Positions 48,188 through 57,468 of a DNA stretch of 64,000 nucleotides are shown one piece after another (the first letter of the stretch is position 1; every line of letters begins with the position of its first letter). Where the stretch lies: assembly GCF_002953215.1 (NCBI RefSeq), contig NZ_CP026378.1, positions 1,346,540 through 1,410,539 of the forward strand, written 5' to 3'. This stretch comes from Mixta calida. GTDB taxonomy: Bacteria; Pseudomonadota; Gammaproteobacteria; Enterobacterales; Enterobacteriaceae. The position numbers and the translations under genes are program-made. Below the pieces are notes generated by a model that ran no database searches, had not been told where the DNA came from, and saw nothing but the letters and a program-made list of their open reading frames with translations.

Positions 48188-49462
48188 GTGTCGAAGGCAT
48201 CCGAACAAAACGATAAGTTAAAACGCGCGATAATCATTTCAGTGATATTGCATATCGTCATGATTGCATTACTGATTTGGAGCTCGTTTGACGAGAAAAT
48301 CGAGGCCAGCGGCGGGGGCGGCGGCAGCGATATTGATGCTGTCATGGTCGATCCGGGCGCTGTGGTTGAACAATATAACCGTCAGCAGAACCAGCAGAGC
48401 GACAGCCGTCGCGCCGAGCAGCAGCGGCAGAAACAGGCGCAGCAGCAGGCGGAAGAGCTGCAGGCGAAACAGGCCGCTGAACAGCAGCGGCTGAAAGAGC
48501 TGGAAAAAGAGCGTCTGCAGGCGCAGGAAGAAGCGAAACAGCAGGCTCAGGCGCAGGCAGAGCAGCAGCGTCAGGCTGAAGAAGCGACGAAGCGCGCGCA
48601 GGAGCAGCAGAAAGCGGCCGAAGCCGCCGCGGCGAAAGCCAAAGCGGAAGCGCAGGAACAGGCGAAGGCCGCTGCCGCCGAGGCGAAAGCTAAAGCGCAG
48701 GAACAGGCGAAGGCCGCCGCTGCGGCCGCGGCGAAAGCGAAGGCGGAAGAACAGGCCAAAGCGGCTGCCGCCGATGCGAAGAAAAAAGCGGAACAGCAGG
48801 CGAAGGCCGCTGCGGAAGCGAAAGCCAAAGCGGACGCCGAGGCGAAAGCGCAGGCGGCGGCCGAAGCGAAAGAAAAAGCGGAAGCCAAAGCGAAAGCGGC
48901 GCAGGAGGCGAAAGCGAAAGCGGCGGCCGAAGCGAAGGAAAAAGCGGCGCAGGAAGCGAAAGAGAAGGCTGCAGCCGAGGCGAAAGCCAAGGCCGAGGCA
49001 AAAGCCAAAGCAGCGGCTGAGGCCAAAGCGAAGGCGGCTGCGGACGCGAAGAAAAAGGCGGCGGCAGCGGCCAGCGACAGCAGCGCGGTAGACGATCTGC
49101 TGGGCGGCCTGACCTCAGGCAAAAACGCGCCGAAGACCGGTCAGGCTGGCGGCGGCGCGGCGGGGCAGGGCACGCAGAAGAAATCGGGCGCGTCCGGCGC
49201 GGCGATTGACAGTTATCTGGGTCAGGTGAAGGGGGCGATAGAAAGCAAATTCTACGACGCCGACACCTTTAAAGGGCGCACCTGCGACGTTCGTATTAAG
49301 CTGGCGCCCGATGGCCTGTTGATTTCCGCGACGGCGGCCGGCGGCGACGCGGCGCTCTGCCAGGCGGCAATCAACGCCGCCCGTATGGCGAGAATGCCTA
49401 AGCCGCCAAGCCAGGATGTCTGGCAGGCGGTGAAGGACGCTACGCTGGAATTCAAGCCTTAA
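48188..49462 (+). CDS. tolA: TolA, envelope-spanning protein
   Basis: 424 residues, GTG start. Domain I: membrane helix near 14-33. Domain II: a long Ala/Lys/Glu/Gln-rich single helix (about 60-300) with many AKA/KAE repeats, which makes the DNA locally repetitive. Domain III: globular C-terminus (about 335-424, IDSYLGQVKGAIESKFYD, PPSQDVWQAVKDA) that binds Pal, TolB and in E. coli colicins and phage protein g3p. Confidence 0.96.
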   Translation: MSKASEQNDKLKRAIIISVILHIVMIALLIWSSFDEKIEASGGGGGSDIDAVMVDPGAVVEQYNRQQNQQSDSRRAEQQRQKQAQQQAEELQAKQAAEQQRLKELEKERLQAQEEAKQQAQAQAEQQRQAEEATKRAQEQQKAAEAAAAKAKAEAQEQAKAAAAEAKAKAQEQAKAAAAAAAKAKAEEQAKAAAADAKKKAEQQAKAAAEAKAKADAEAKAQAAAEAKEKAEAKAKAAQEAKAKAAAEAKEKAAQEAKEKAAAEAKAKAEAKAKAAAEAKAKAAADAKKKAAAAASDSSAVDDLLGGLTSGKNAPKTGQAGGGAAGQGTQKKSGASGAAIDSYLGQVKGAIESKFYDADTFKGRTCDVRIKLAPDGLLISATAAGGDAALCQAAINAARMARMPKPPSQDVWQAVKDATLEFKP

Positions 49463-49586
49463 GAATGCAGTAACAAATGGCAGGTTGAACTATGGTTAGC
49501 TTGCCATACTCTGTATGGTCTTAGTTAATCGTCGTCAGGAACAGTGCGAATTATCATGAACACGACGTTCAGATAAGGGAGAGAAA

Positions 49587-50882
49587 ATGAAGCAGGCACT
49601 ACGTGTAACCTTAAGCTTTTTTCTTCTGCTGTGGGCAGCGATGCTGCATGCAGAAGTGCGCATCGAAATCACCCAGGGGGTGAATACGGCGCGTCCGATT
49701 GGCGTGGTCCCGTTTAAATGGGACGGCCCAGGCGCGGCGCCGGAAGATATCGGCGGCATCATCGCCGCAGACTTGCGCAACAGCGGCAAATTTAATCCGC
49801 TGGATCGCTCTCGTCTGCCGCAGCAGCCGACCAGCGCGGCGGAAGTACAGCCGGCGGCCTGGACCGCTCTGGGCATTGACGCGGTGGTGGTTGGGCAGAT
49901 CCAACCCGGCGCCGACGGCAGCTATACCGTTTCTTACCAGCTGGTGGACACCTCCGGTTCGCCGGGCACCGTGCTGGCGCAGAACCAGTATAAAGTGACT
50001 AAACAGTGGCTGCGCTATGCGGCGCATACCGCCAGCGATGAATCCTTTGAGAAGCTGACCGGCATCAAGGGCGCCTTCCGCACCCGCATCGCCTATGTGG
50101 TGCAGACCAATGGCGGTCAGTTCCCGTATGAGCTGCGCGTCGCGGATTACGACGGCTACAACCAGTTTGTGGTGCATCGTTCGCCGCAGCCGCTGATGTC
50201 TCCGGCCTGGTCGCCGGACGGCAGCAAGCTGGCCTACGTGACCTTTGAAAGCGGTAAATCCGCACTGGTTATCCAGACGTTGGCCAACGGCGCTATTCGT
50301 CAGGTGGCATCGTTCCCGCGTCACAACGGCGCGCCGGCCTTCTCGCCGGACGGTTCTAAGCTGGCGTTCGCGCTCTCTAAAACCGGCAGCCTGAACCTGT
50401 ATGTCATGGATCTCGGCTCTGGTCAGATTCGTCAGGTGACCGACGGCCGCTTTAACAGCACCGAGCCAACCTGGTACCCGGACAGCCAGAACCTGGCCTA
50501 CACCTCCGACCAGGCTGGACGTCCGCAGATTTATAAAGTTAGCGTCAATGGCGGCGCGCCGCAGCGCGTAACCTGGGAAGGTTCACAAAACCAGGATGCG
50601 GATGTTGCCACTGACGGCAAATCTATGGTGATGATCAGCACCAACGGCGGTGCTCAACACGTCGCCCGACAAGATCTGGAAACGGGAGCCGTTCAACAAT
50701 TAACGGACACGTTCCTGGATGAGACGCCGAGTCTCGCACCTAACGGCACGATGGTAATCTATAGCTCTACTCAGGGGATGGGTTCCGTGTTGCAGTTGGT
50801 TTCGACAGATGGGCGTTTCAAAGCGCGTCTTCCGGCTACCGATGGACAGGTCAAATTTCCTGCCTGGTCGCCGTATCTGTGA
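49587..50882 (+). CDS. tolB: TolB, periplasmic beta-propeller protein
   Basis: 431 residues. Signal peptide about 1-22 (cut before [10 protein letters not shown]), N-terminal alpha/beta domain, then a six-blade beta propeller with repeated [10 protein letters not shown] motifs. Bridges Pal and TolA. A 124-bp gap before it may hold an internal promoter. Confidence 0.97.
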   Translation: MKQALRVTLSFFLLLWAAMLHAEVRIEITQGVNTARPIGVVPFKWDGPGAAPEDIGGIIAADLRNSGKFNPLDRSRLPQQPTSAAEVQPAAWTALGIDAVVVGQIQPGADGSYTVSYQLVDTSGSPGTVLAQNQYKVTKQWLRYAAHTASDESFEKLTGIKGAFRTRIAYVVQTNGGQFPYELRVADYDGYNQFVVHRSPQPLMSPAWSPDGSKLAYVTFESGKSALVIQTLANGAIRQVASFPRHNGAPAFSPDGSKLAFALSKTGSLNLYVMDLGSGQIRQVTDGRFNSTEPTWYPDSQNLAYTSDQAGRPQIYKVSVNGGAPQRVTWEGSQNQDADVATDGKSMVMISTNGGAQHVARQDLETGAVQQLTDTFLDETPSLAPNGTMVIYSSTQGMGSVLQLVSTDGRFKARLPATDGQVKFPAWSPYL

Positions 50883-50925
50883 TGCATGTGTAAATATGTA
50901 TAGCAACTCATAACAGGATTTAGAA

Positions 50926-51450
50926 ATGCAACTGAACAAAGTGCTGAAGGGTTTAATGCTGGCTCTGCCGGTAATCGCTGTAGCTGCATGTAGCTCGCAC
51001 AAAAACAACAACAACGACCAGACCAACGGTATGGGCGCTGATGGTGCTTACGGCAGCGGCAATGGCATGAACGGCGGCAACATGTCTTCTGACGAGCAGG
51101 CGCGTCTGCAGATGCAGCAGCTGCAGCAGAACAACATCGTTTACTTCGATCTGGACAAGTACGACATCCGTTCTGACTTCGCTCAGATGCTGGATGCGCA
51201 CGCTGCTTTCCTGCGTAGCAACCCGTCCTACAAAGTGACCGTAGAAGGTCACGCGGATGAGCGCGGTACGCCGGAATACAACATCGCGCTGGGCGAGCGT
51301 CGTGCTAACGCCGTTAAAATGTACCTGCAGGGCAAAGGCGTTTCCGCCGATCAGATCTCTATCGTTTCTTACGGTAAAGAGAAGCCGGCTGTTCTGGGTC
51401 ATGACGAAGCGGCATACTCCAAAAACCGTCGTGCCGTACTGGTATACTAA
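50926..51450 (+). CDS. pal: Peptidoglycan-associated lipoprotein Pal
   Basis: 174 residues. Lipoprotein signal with lipobox VAAC (Cys22), Asn/Gly-rich linker, then an OmpA-like peptidoglycan-binding domain ([33 protein letters not shown]). Anchors the outer membrane to the wall. A 43-bp gap follows tolB. Confidence 0.98.
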   Translation: MQLNKVLKGLMLALPVIAVAACSSHKNNNNDQTNGMGADGAYGSGNGMNGGNMSSDEQARLQMQQLQQNNIVYFDLDKYDIRSDFAQMLDAHAAFLRSNPSYKVTVEGHADERGTPEYNIALGERRANAVKMYLQGKGVSADQISIVSYGKEKPAVLGHDEAAYSKNRRAVLVY

Positions 51451-51459
51451 GAGAGTCAC

Positions 51460-52251
51460 ATGATTAGTAGCTTCAGATCTCACCTGTTGAGTCTGTCGTT
51501 ACTGATTGGCGTAGCGGCCCCCTGGGCCGCTAATGCCCAGGCATCAATCAGTAGCGTCGGCTCTGGCTCGGTGGAAGACCGTGTCACCTCTCTTGAGCGC
51601 ATCTCCAATGCGCAGGCTCAACTTCTTCAACAGTTACAGCAGCAGCTTAACGCTACGCAGAGCGATATCGATTCGCTGCGCGGACAGATTCAGGAAAACA
51701 GCTATCAGCTGAATCAGGTTGTTGAGCGGCAAAAGCAGATTTACCAGCAAATCGACAGCCTGAGCAGCGGCGCGTCAGCGGGCGCCAGCGCCGGCAACGC
51801 AGCCTCGTCAGGCGATAGCGCGGCGGCGGCGGACAGCGGGACGTCAACCTCTGCGACAGCGGCGCCGGTGCAAAGCGGCGATGCTAACAGCGACTACAAC
51901 AACGCCGTGGCGCTGGTGCTGGAAAAGAAACAGTACGATCAGGCGATCGCGGCGTTTCAGGCGTTCGTCAAAAAATACCCTGATTCAACCTATCAGCCGA
52001 ACGCTAACTACTGGCTGGGTCAGTTGAATTACAACAAGGGCAAGAAAGACGACGCGGCTTACTATTTCGCCACCGTGGTAAAAAACTATCCCAAGTCGCC
52101 GAAAAGCCCGGAAGCGTTGTATAAAGTAGGCGTGATCATGCAGGACAAAGGTGACAACGCCAAGGCGAAAGCGGTTTATCAGCAGGTGGTCAAACAGTAC
52201 CCGAACACCGAAGCGGCTAAACAGGCGCAAAAACGCGCCGCCACGCTTTAA
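51460..52251 (+). CDS. cpoB: CpoB (YbgF), division coordinator
   Basis: 263 residues. Signal peptide about 1-26, N-terminal trimerising coiled coil (SLERISNAQAQLLQQLQQQL), Ser/Ala/Gly linker, and C-terminal tetratricopeptide repeats (YNNAVALVLEKKQYDQAIAA and following). Links Tol-Pal to PBP1B and septal peptidoglycan synthesis. 9 bp after pal. Confidence 0.96.
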   Translation: MISSFRSHLLSLSLLIGVAAPWAANAQASISSVGSGSVEDRVTSLERISNAQAQLLQQLQQQLNATQSDIDSLRGQIQENSYQLNQVVERQKQIYQQIDSLSSGASAGASAGNAASSGDSAAAADSGTSTSATAAPVQSGDANSDYNNAVALVLEKKQYDQAIAAFQAFVKKYPDSTYQPNANYWLGQLNYNKGKKDDAAYYFATVVKNYPKSPKSPEALYKVGVIMQDKGDNAKAKAVYQQVVKQYPNTEAAKQAQKRAATL

Positions 52252-52337
52252 TTGCGTAAAGTTGACCAGATATCGCTGGATTTCTGGTCTTAACGCATGA
52301 AAGGTAAGCAGTTGAGCGCGCGCGGGGAAAATAGTGG

Positions 52338-52365
52338 TTGCGCTGAAAACGTAAATCAGTAATAT
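52338..52365 (+). promoter_or_regulatory. Promoter of the tRNA operon
   Basis: TTGCGC (52338-52343), 16-bp spacer, TAATAT (52360-52365), then a GC-rich discriminator (GCCGCC) typical of stringently controlled stable-RNA promoters. About 50 bp before the first tRNA. Confidence 0.6.
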
Positions 52366-52414
52366 ATGCCGCCGTTGACGAGGCATAAGTAATTGTGTTT
52401 CGGATGCTTAAAGT

Positions 52415-52490
52415 GGGTCGTTAGCTCAGTTGGTAGAGCAGTTGACTTTTAATCAATTGGTCGCAGGTTCGAATCCTGCACGACCCACCA
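52415..52490 (+). tRNA. tRNA-Lys (anticodon TTT), copy 1
   Basis: 76 nt including encoded CCA. Acceptor GGGTCGT/ACGACCC, D-arm GCTCAGTTGGTAGAGC, anticodon loop CTTTTAA, T-arm GCAGGTTCGAATCCTGC. Equivalent to the E. coli lysT cluster. Confidence 0.98.
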
Positions 52491-52564
52491 CTTTAAAGCG
52501 GTATCCGGTGTAAACCGGCGGATGAAAGCCTCAGGGAAGCATCCAAAGCAGCAAACCGCACGGC

Positions 52565-52640
52565 GGGTCGTTAGCTCAGTTGGTAGAGCAGTTGACTTTT
52601 AATCAATTGGTCGCAGGTTCGAATCCTGCACGACCCACCA
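52565..52640 (+). tRNA. tRNA-Lys (TTT), copy 2
   Basis: Identical to copy 1. The spacer before it (52491-52564) resembles the later spacers 52641-52720 and 52797-52871 (shared CCGGTGTAAACCGGCGGA-like and AAAGCAGTAAACCGCA blocks), so tRNA plus spacer was duplicated as a unit. Confidence 0.98.
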
Positions 52641-52720
52641 ATTCAAAGCAGTACCCGGTGTAAACCGGCGGACAGAAACCGAAAGGTTTTTATCCAATCC
52701 AAAGCAGTAAACCGCATTGC

Positions 52721-52796
52721 GGGTCGTTAGCTCAGTTGGTAGAGCAGTTGACTTTTAATCAATTGGTCGCAGGTTCGAATCCTGCACGACCCACCA
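52721..52796 (+). tRNA. tRNA-Lys (TTT), copy 3
   Basis: Identical in sequence to copies 1 and 2, including the encoded CCA end. Confidence 0.98.
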
Positions 52797-52871
52797 CTTC
52801 AGGGCGGTATCTGGTGCAAACCGGCAGACAGAAACCGAAAGTTTTTTATCCAAAGCAGTAAACCGCATTGC

Positions 52872-52947
52872 GGGTGATTAGCTCAGTTGGTAGAGCACCT
52901 CCCTTACAAGGAGGGGGTCGGCGGTTCGAGCCCGTCATCACCCACCA
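52872..52947 (+). tRNA. tRNA-Val (anticodon TAC)
   Basis: 76 nt with encoded CCA; acceptor GGGTGAT/ATCACCC, anticodon loop CTTACAA, T-arm GGCGGTTCGAGCCCGTC. Only 2 bp separate it from the next tRNA-Lys. Confidence 0.97.
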
Positions 52948-52949
52948 TC

Positions 52950-53025
52950 GGGTCGTTAGCTCAGTTGGTAGAGCAGTTGACTTTTAATCAATTGGTCGCA
53001 GGTTCGAATCCTGCACGACCCACCA
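52950..53025 (+). tRNA. tRNA-Lys (TTT), copy 4
   Basis: Identical to the other three copies. Its last 16 bases (CCTGCACGACCCACCA) reappear in each unit of the tandem repeat that follows. Confidence 0.98.
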
Positions 53026-53031
53026 GTGTAG

Positions 53032-53056
53032 AAAGGCGCCCTAAAGGCGCCTTTTT
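53032..53056 (+). terminator. tRNA operon terminator, copy 1 of 3
   Basis: AAAGGCGCC/GGCGCCTTT hairpin plus T run. Identical copies at 53187-53211 and 53342-53366, one per repeat unit, so read-through at one is caught by the next. Confidence 0.9.
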
Positions 53057-53186
53057 GCTATGTAAAATCGGCAGGATGAGAACCTGCAGCAGGTTCGGGT
53101 CGAGCTTCAGCGAGACAACGTTGCCAGCGGCAACGGCCCGAAGGGCGAGGCGAAGCCGCGTCATCCTGCACGACCCACCAGTGTAG

Positions 53187-53211
53187 AAAGGCGCCCTAAA
53201 GGCGCCTTTTT
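53187..53211 (+). terminator. Terminator copy 2 of 3
   Basis: Same hairpin as 53032-53056, 155 bp downstream. Confidence 0.9.
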
Positions 53212-53341
53212 GCTATGCGAAATCGGCAGGATGAGAACCTGCAGCAGGTTCGGGTCGAGCTTCAGCGAGACAAGGTTGCCAGCGGCAACCGCCCGTAGGG
53301 CGAGGCGAAGCCGAGTCATCCTGCACGACCCACCAGTGTAG

Positions 53342-53366
53342 AAAGGCGCCCTAAAGGCGCCTTTTT
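53342..53366 (+). terminator. Terminator copy 3 of 3
   Basis: Same hairpin, 310 bp after copy 1. It also lies just beyond the stop of the convergent Ada-AlkA gene. Confidence 0.9.
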
Positions 53367-53384
53367 GCTATGCGAAATCGAGCT

Positions 53385-54848
53385 CTATTTTTTTACCGGC
53401 GCCAGATTTTTCCAGATATGCATCACCGCATAGCTGCGCCACGGCCGCCAGGCGGCCGAAATGGCCTCTGCCTGCTTTGCCGTGACTTTGCCAAGATTGT
53501 TGCGCACCACAATATCACCGGCAGGAAAGGCGTCGGGCCAGCGCAGCGCGCGCATGGCGATATAGGCGGCGGTCCAGTCGCCGATGCCGGGCAGCTGTTT
53601 CAGTTTTTCCATCATCGCTTCCGGGTCTGTGCAGGCGTCCAGCTGTAGATCGCCGCTGGCGCAACCGACGGCCAGCGCCAGAATCGATCGCGCCCGCGCG
53701 CTGACGATGCCTAATCGGGCGATCTCATCAATGCTTGCCGTCATTACCCGCTGCGGCGTCGGCGCCAGGCAGGTCAGCGCCGGGAACGGCGTGGCGAACG
53801 CTTCGCCAAAGGCGCCGACGAAGCGTCCTCCCAGTGTAGTGGCCGCTTTCACCGTAATCTGCTGTCCCAGCACCGCGCGCACCGTCATCTCAAAGCCGTC
53901 GAACGCGCCCGGCACCCGCAAGCCAGGATCGCGTTCGATACTCGCGGCCAGCAGCGGATCCTGTCGCAGACGATCGTCAATAGAGTGCGGATGCGCGTTT
54001 AAATCGAACAGTTTACGCAGACGGCGCAACAGGGCGGGGAGGGCGCCGGTCAGCGAGTGAGAAAATTCAACCTGCAGCGCATGCTTTTGCGGCGCGTGCG
54101 TCACGCGAATCCAGCCGCGAAAGCGTCCCAGCTGCACGGTGCGCGCATAGCTGTCGTCATCCACCCACTCAACATCCTTCAGCGCGCGCAGGCGCAGGAA
54201 ATCGAGCATTGTTTGCCAGTTATAGGGAGGACGATAGCCCAGCAGCAGCGTAGAAGCGTCATCCGGCCCGTTGAGCGGTTCGCCTGCGGCGGCCTCTCTA
54301 CGCAGGCGGCTGGGCGCCATACGGTAGCGCTTGTTAAACACGTCGTTAAAACGCCGCAGGCTGCTGAAGCCGCTGGCGAAAGCGACTTCCGTGACCGGCA
54401 GGCGCGTTTCCGTTAGCAGCTGCTTGGCCAGCAACAGGCGTCGGGTTTGTTTCAGCTCCAGCGGCGAAACGCCTAACTCCTGCTGCACGATGCGTCTTAG
54501 CTGACGCAGGCTCAGGTTAAACCACGCGGCGACTTCTTCGAGACTGTTTGTTTCGTCAAGCATGCCTTCATCGATGCGCTGCAACAGCAGATCGGTGATG
54601 CGCCAGGCGCTGTCGACCGGCGCGTTGCCCGGCGCCAGCTCGGGACGGCAGCGCAGGCAGGGACGGAAATCCGCCTTTTCCGCCGCTTCGGCGCTGGCGA
54701 AGAAAAGGCAGTTCTCCCGACGCGGCGCTTTTACCGGGCAGACGGGGCGGCAATAAATCCCGGTCGACGTGACGCCAACGAAAAAGAGGCCGTCGAAACG
54801 CCGGTCTTTGGACGTTAATGCCTGATAAGCCGTGTCGCCGTTAATCAT
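53385..54848 (-). CDS. Ada-type methyl-sensor fused to AlkA DNA glycosylase
   Basis: 487 residues in three parts. Residues about 5-80: Ada N-terminal zinc domain with Cys33, Cys37, Cys64 and Cys67, where Cys33 would take methyl groups from DNA phosphotriesters. About 95-185: AraC-type double helix-turn-helix. About 200-480: AlkA-like 3-methyladenine glycosylase with the helix-hairpin-helix LPGIGDWTAAY (from 419) and catalytic Asp445 in PAGDIVVRN. It lacks the O6-methylguanine transferase domain of E. coli Ada; that activity is supplied by the divergent ogt. It probably senses alkylation, activates its own promoter and ogt, and excises alkylated bases. This gene and ogt are not at this locus in E. 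coli. Confidence 0.92.
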   Translation of the reverse strand: MINGDTAYQALTSKDRRFDGLFFVGVTSTGIYCRPVCPVKAPRRENCLFFASAEAAEKADFRPCLRCRPELAPGNAPVDSAWRITDLLLQRIDEGMLDETNSLEEVAAWFNLSLRQLRRIVQQELGVSPLELKQTRRLLLAKQLLTETRLPVTEVAFASGFSSLRRFNDVFNKRYRMAPSRLRREAAAGEPLNGPDDASTLLLGYRPPYNWQTMLDFLRLRALKDVEWVDDDSYARTVQLGRFRGWIRVTHAPQKHALQVEFSHSLTGALPALLRRLRKLFDLNAHPHSIDDRLRQDPLLAASIERDPGLRVPGAFDGFEMTVRAVLGQQITVKAATTLGGRFVGAFGEAFATPFPALTCLAPTPQRVMTASIDEIARLGIVSARARSILALAVGCASGDLQLDACTDPEAMMEKLKQLPGIGDWTAAYIAMRALRWPDAFPAGDIVVRNNLGKVTAKQAEAISAAWRPWRSYAVMHIWKNLAPVKK

Positions 54849-55015
54849 TTTTCAACTCCGTGACGGGTTACTACCGTTACCATACGATTGCTTTCAGTAT
54901 AAAACTCGCCATTTTCGGACAGCGATATTTTTTATTTTGGTGACCGAAAACAGCCGGTAACCGATAAAAAATGCGAGATAATAAGCCCGAAGTGCAGATG
55001 AATGCGGAGGGGAAG

Positions 55016-55507
55016 ATGAGCTATTACAGCAAAAAAATGGCGTCGCCGGTGGGCGAATTGACGCTGCTGGCCAGCGAGCGCGGCCTGGCGGCGGTGCTGT
55101 GGCCGAATGAGATGGCGCGCATCCGGCTGGGGCCGATTACTGAAGATCCGCTGCATCCGGTGCTGATCGAAACCGAGCGGCAGCTGCGCGCCTACTTCGC
55201 CGGCGAGCTAAAGCAGTTCACCGTGCCGCTGGATTTCGTCGGCACCGAGTTTCAGAAAAAGGTGTGGCAGGCGCTGGTCGCTATTCCCTATGGCGAAACG
55301 CGCAGCTACAGCGAGATTGCGCGCGCCATCGGTCATCCTGCCGCCGTCAGGGCGGTAGGCGCCGCGAATGGACGCAATCCCATCTCGATTATCGCGCCCT
55401 GCCATCGGGTGATCGGCGCTAACGGCAAATTGACTGGCTTTGCCGGTGGGCTGGATGCCAAGGCGTTCCTGCTGGCTATTGAGAAACCCGATCTGTTAAG
55501 CCTGTAA
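55016..55507 (+). CDS. ogt: Methylated-DNA-protein-cysteine methyltransferase
   Basis: Suicide repair of O6-alkylguanine. 163 residues from ATG 55016, which has GGAGG just upstream; longer starts at 55001 or 54971 are possible. Active site PCHRVIGANG, helix-turn-helix YGETRSYSEIARAIGHP with the arginine finger following. Divergent from the Ada-AlkA gene across about 170 bp, which has a small dyad GGTGACCG/CGGTAACC at 54940-54962. Confidence 0.94.
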   Translation: MSYYSKKMASPVGELTLLASERGLAAVLWPNEMARIRLGPITEDPLHPVLIETERQLRAYFAGELKQFTVPLDFVGTEFQKKVWQALVAIPYGETRSYSEIARAIGHPAAVRAVGAANGRNPISIIAPCHRVIGANGKLTGFAGGLDAKAFLLAIEKPDLLSL

Positions 55508-55579
55508 AACTACGTTGCGCGGCTGATTCAGCGCCGCGCCGCGTAAAATCAGCGACAGCGACCCCGTTTTCCATTATCT

Positions 55580-55597
55580 TGTTTAGCATACAAAACC
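55580..55597. promoter_or_regulatory. Candidate NadR box upstream of nadA
   Basis: TGTTTA-GCATAC-AAAACC fits the NadR operator TGTTTA-N6-TAAACA at 10 of 12 defined positions, 73 bp before nadA. NadR represses nadA-pnuC when NAD is ample. Confidence 0.55.
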
Positions 55598-55669
55598 GAT
55601 GTGGCTTTTATGCCGTTAATAAGCGGTAAAAATGCTGGATAAGTTAAGTTGATAAAACGAGAACCCCTG

Positions 55670-56728
55670 ATGAGCCTGTTGCCTGAATCTGACACCTTCT
55701 ATCCTTTTCCGCCAAAGCCGGCCCGCCTCTCCCCTGAAGAAAAAGCCGCGTATCGGGAGAAAATCAAACATCTGCTGCGCGAACGCGATGCGGTGATGGT
55801 GGCGCACTACTATACCGACCCGGAAATTCAGGCGCTGGCGGAAGAAACCGGCGGCTGCGTGGCCGATTCGCTGGAGATGGCACGTTTCGGCAGCGCCCAT
55901 CCCGCTTCGACGCTGCTGGTCGCCGGCGTCCGTTTTATGGGCGAAACGGCGAAAATCCTCAGCCCGGAAAAAACCATTCTGATGCCGACGTTACAGGCTG
56001 AATGTTCGCTCGATCTCGGCTGTCCAGAAGAGGATTTCGCCGCCTTTTGCGATAGCCATCCAGACCGTACCGTAGTGGTCTACGCTAATACTTCGGCGGC
56101 GGTGAAGGCGCGCGCCGACTGGGTGGTCACCTCCAGCATCGCCGTGGAGCTGATTGAGCATCTCGACAGCCTTGGCGAAAAAATCCTCTGGGCGCCGGAT
56201 CGTCACCTTGGACGCTATGTACAGCAGCAGACCGGCGCCGACGTACTCTGCTGGCAGGGCGCCTGCATCGTACACGATGAGTTTAAAACCCAGGCGCTGC
56301 AGCAGATGAAAGCGCTTTATCCGCAGGCTGCGGTGCTGGTTCATCCTGAATCGCCGCAGGCGGTGGTGGCGCTGGCGGATGCCGTCGGCTCTACCAGCCA
56401 GCTGATCCAGGCGGCGAAAACCCTGCCGCATCCGCAAATGATAGTTGCCACCGATCGCGGCATTTTCTATAAGATGCAGCAGGCGGTGCCGGAAAAAACG
56501 CTGCTTGAAGCGCCGACCGCCGGCGAAGGCGCCACCTGTCGCAGCTGCGCGCACTGCCCATGGATGGCGATGAACGGCCTGCAGGCGATTGCCGAAGGGC
56601 TGGAGCAGGGCGGCGCGGCGCATGAGATCCATATCGACGCCAGCCTGCGCGCGCGTGCGCTGCTGCCGCTCAATCGCATGCTCTCTTTTGCCGCGGAGCT
56701 TAAACTTAACGTTAAAGGGAATGCCTGA
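55670..56728 (+). CDS. nadA: Quinolinate synthase
   Basis: [4Fe-4S] enzyme that condenses iminoaspartate with dihydroxyacetone phosphate in NAD synthesis. 352 residues from ATG 55670 ([20 protein letters not shown]). Cluster cysteines in [23 protein letters not shown] and [17 protein letters not shown] start at 55649 is rejected as non-conserved. Confidence 0.97.
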   Translation: MSLLPESDTFYPFPPKPARLSPEEKAAYREKIKHLLRERDAVMVAHYYTDPEIQALAEETGGCVADSLEMARFGSAHPASTLLVAGVRFMGETAKILSPEKTILMPTLQAECSLDLGCPEEDFAAFCDSHPDRTVVVYANTSAAVKARADWVVTSSIAVELIEHLDSLGEKILWAPDRHLGRYVQQQTGADVLCWQGACIVHDEFKTQALQQMKALYPQAAVLVHPESPQAVVALADAVGSTSQLIQAAKTLPHPQMIVATDRGIFYKMQQAVPEKTLLEAPTAGEGATCRSCAHCPWMAMNGLQAIAEGLEQGGAAHEIHIDASLRARALLPLNRMLSFAAELKLNVKGNA

Positions 56729-56751
56729 TCGGCATCGCCCGGAGTGCCAAT

Positions 56752-57468
56752 ATGGAATTTTTCAGCACGCAAAACATTCTGGTTCATATCCCGCTCGGCA
56801 AGGGCGGCTACGATCTCTCGTGGATCGAGGCTGTCGGCACGCTGGCGGGGCTGCTCTGCATCTGGCTGGCCAGTCGGGAGAAGATCGTTAACTATCTGTT
56901 CGGGCTGATTAACGTCACGCTGTTCGCGATCATCTTTTTCCAGATTCAGCTTTATGCCAGCCTGCTGCTGCAGCTGTTTTTCTTCGGCGCCAACCTTTAC
57001 GGCTGGTACGCCTGGAGCCGTCAGAACAGCGATAACCAGGCGGCGTTGCAGATACGCTGGCTGCCGCGTAGAAAAGCGATCGGCTGGACGGCGGGCAGCC
57101 TGATCGCCATCGCGCTGATGACGGTCTGGATCGATCCCTTCTTCGCTTTTCTGACCGAGCTGGCGGTGGTGCTGATGCAGGCGGCAGGTTTGCAGGTCGC
57201 GATGCCGGAGCTGCAACCGGACGCGTTCCCGTTCTGGGACTCGACGATGATGGTGCTCTCTATCGTGGCGATGATTCTGATGACGCGCAAATATGTGGAG
57301 AACTGGCTGCTGTGGGTGGTGATTGACGTTATCAGCGTCTGGATTTTCGCCCGCCAGGGCGTTTACGCCATGTCGCTGGAGTATCTGATCCTGACGCTGA
57401 TTGCGCTGAACGGCAGCTGGCTGTGGATTAAAAGCGCGCGCCAGTACCGGCCGCGCGCTAACGCTTAA
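56752..57468 (+). CDS. pnuC: Nicotinamide riboside transporter PnuC
   Basis: 238 residues, about seven membrane helices. Family motifs [18 protein letters not shown] and [11 protein letters not shown] near the N-terminus and [15 protein letters not shown] near the C-terminus. 23 bp after nadA, same NadR-controlled operon. Its end meets zitB tail to tail (4-bp overlap of the stops). Confidence 0.97.
   Translation: MEFFSTQNILVHIPLGKGGYDLSWIEAVGTLAGLLCIWLASREKIVNYLFGLINVTLFAIIFFQIQLYASLLLQLFFFGANLYGWYAWSRQNSDNQAALQIRWLPRRKAIGWTAGSLIAIALMTVWIDPFFAFLTELAVVLMQAAGLQVAMPELQPDAFPFWDSTMMVLSIVAMILMTRKYVENWLLWVVIDVISVWIFARQGVYAMSLEYLILTLIALNGSWLWIKSARQYRPRANA

Larger units (their letters stand above)
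53026..53380 (+). repeat. 155-bp tandem repeat containing the tRNA-Lys 3' end (rtT-like)
   Basis: Unit 1 53026-53180, unit 2 53181-53335, partial unit 3 53336-53380; spacing is exactly 155 bp. Each full unit holds an intrinsic terminator, then an RNA-like multibranch fold closed by GCAGGATGA/TCATCCTGC with hairpins GAACCTGC-A-GCAGGTTC, (C/G)GTTGCC-AGC-GGCAAC(G/C) and GCCC-GNA-GGGC, and ends in the tRNA-Lys 3' sequence with CCA. The units differ at six positions. The layout matches the rtT repeats behind E. coli tyrT. There is no gene in the stretch. Confidence 0.85.

Noticed and set aside
48500-49080. Repetitive GC-rich DNA as a possible tandem-repeat element
   Set aside because: It encodes the Ala/Lys/Glu-rich helix of TolA; the repetition is explained by the protein.
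52887-53186. A 99-codon ORF across tRNA-Val, tRNA-Lys and the repeat
   Set aside because: It reads through tRNA genes and terminators and has no ribosome site.
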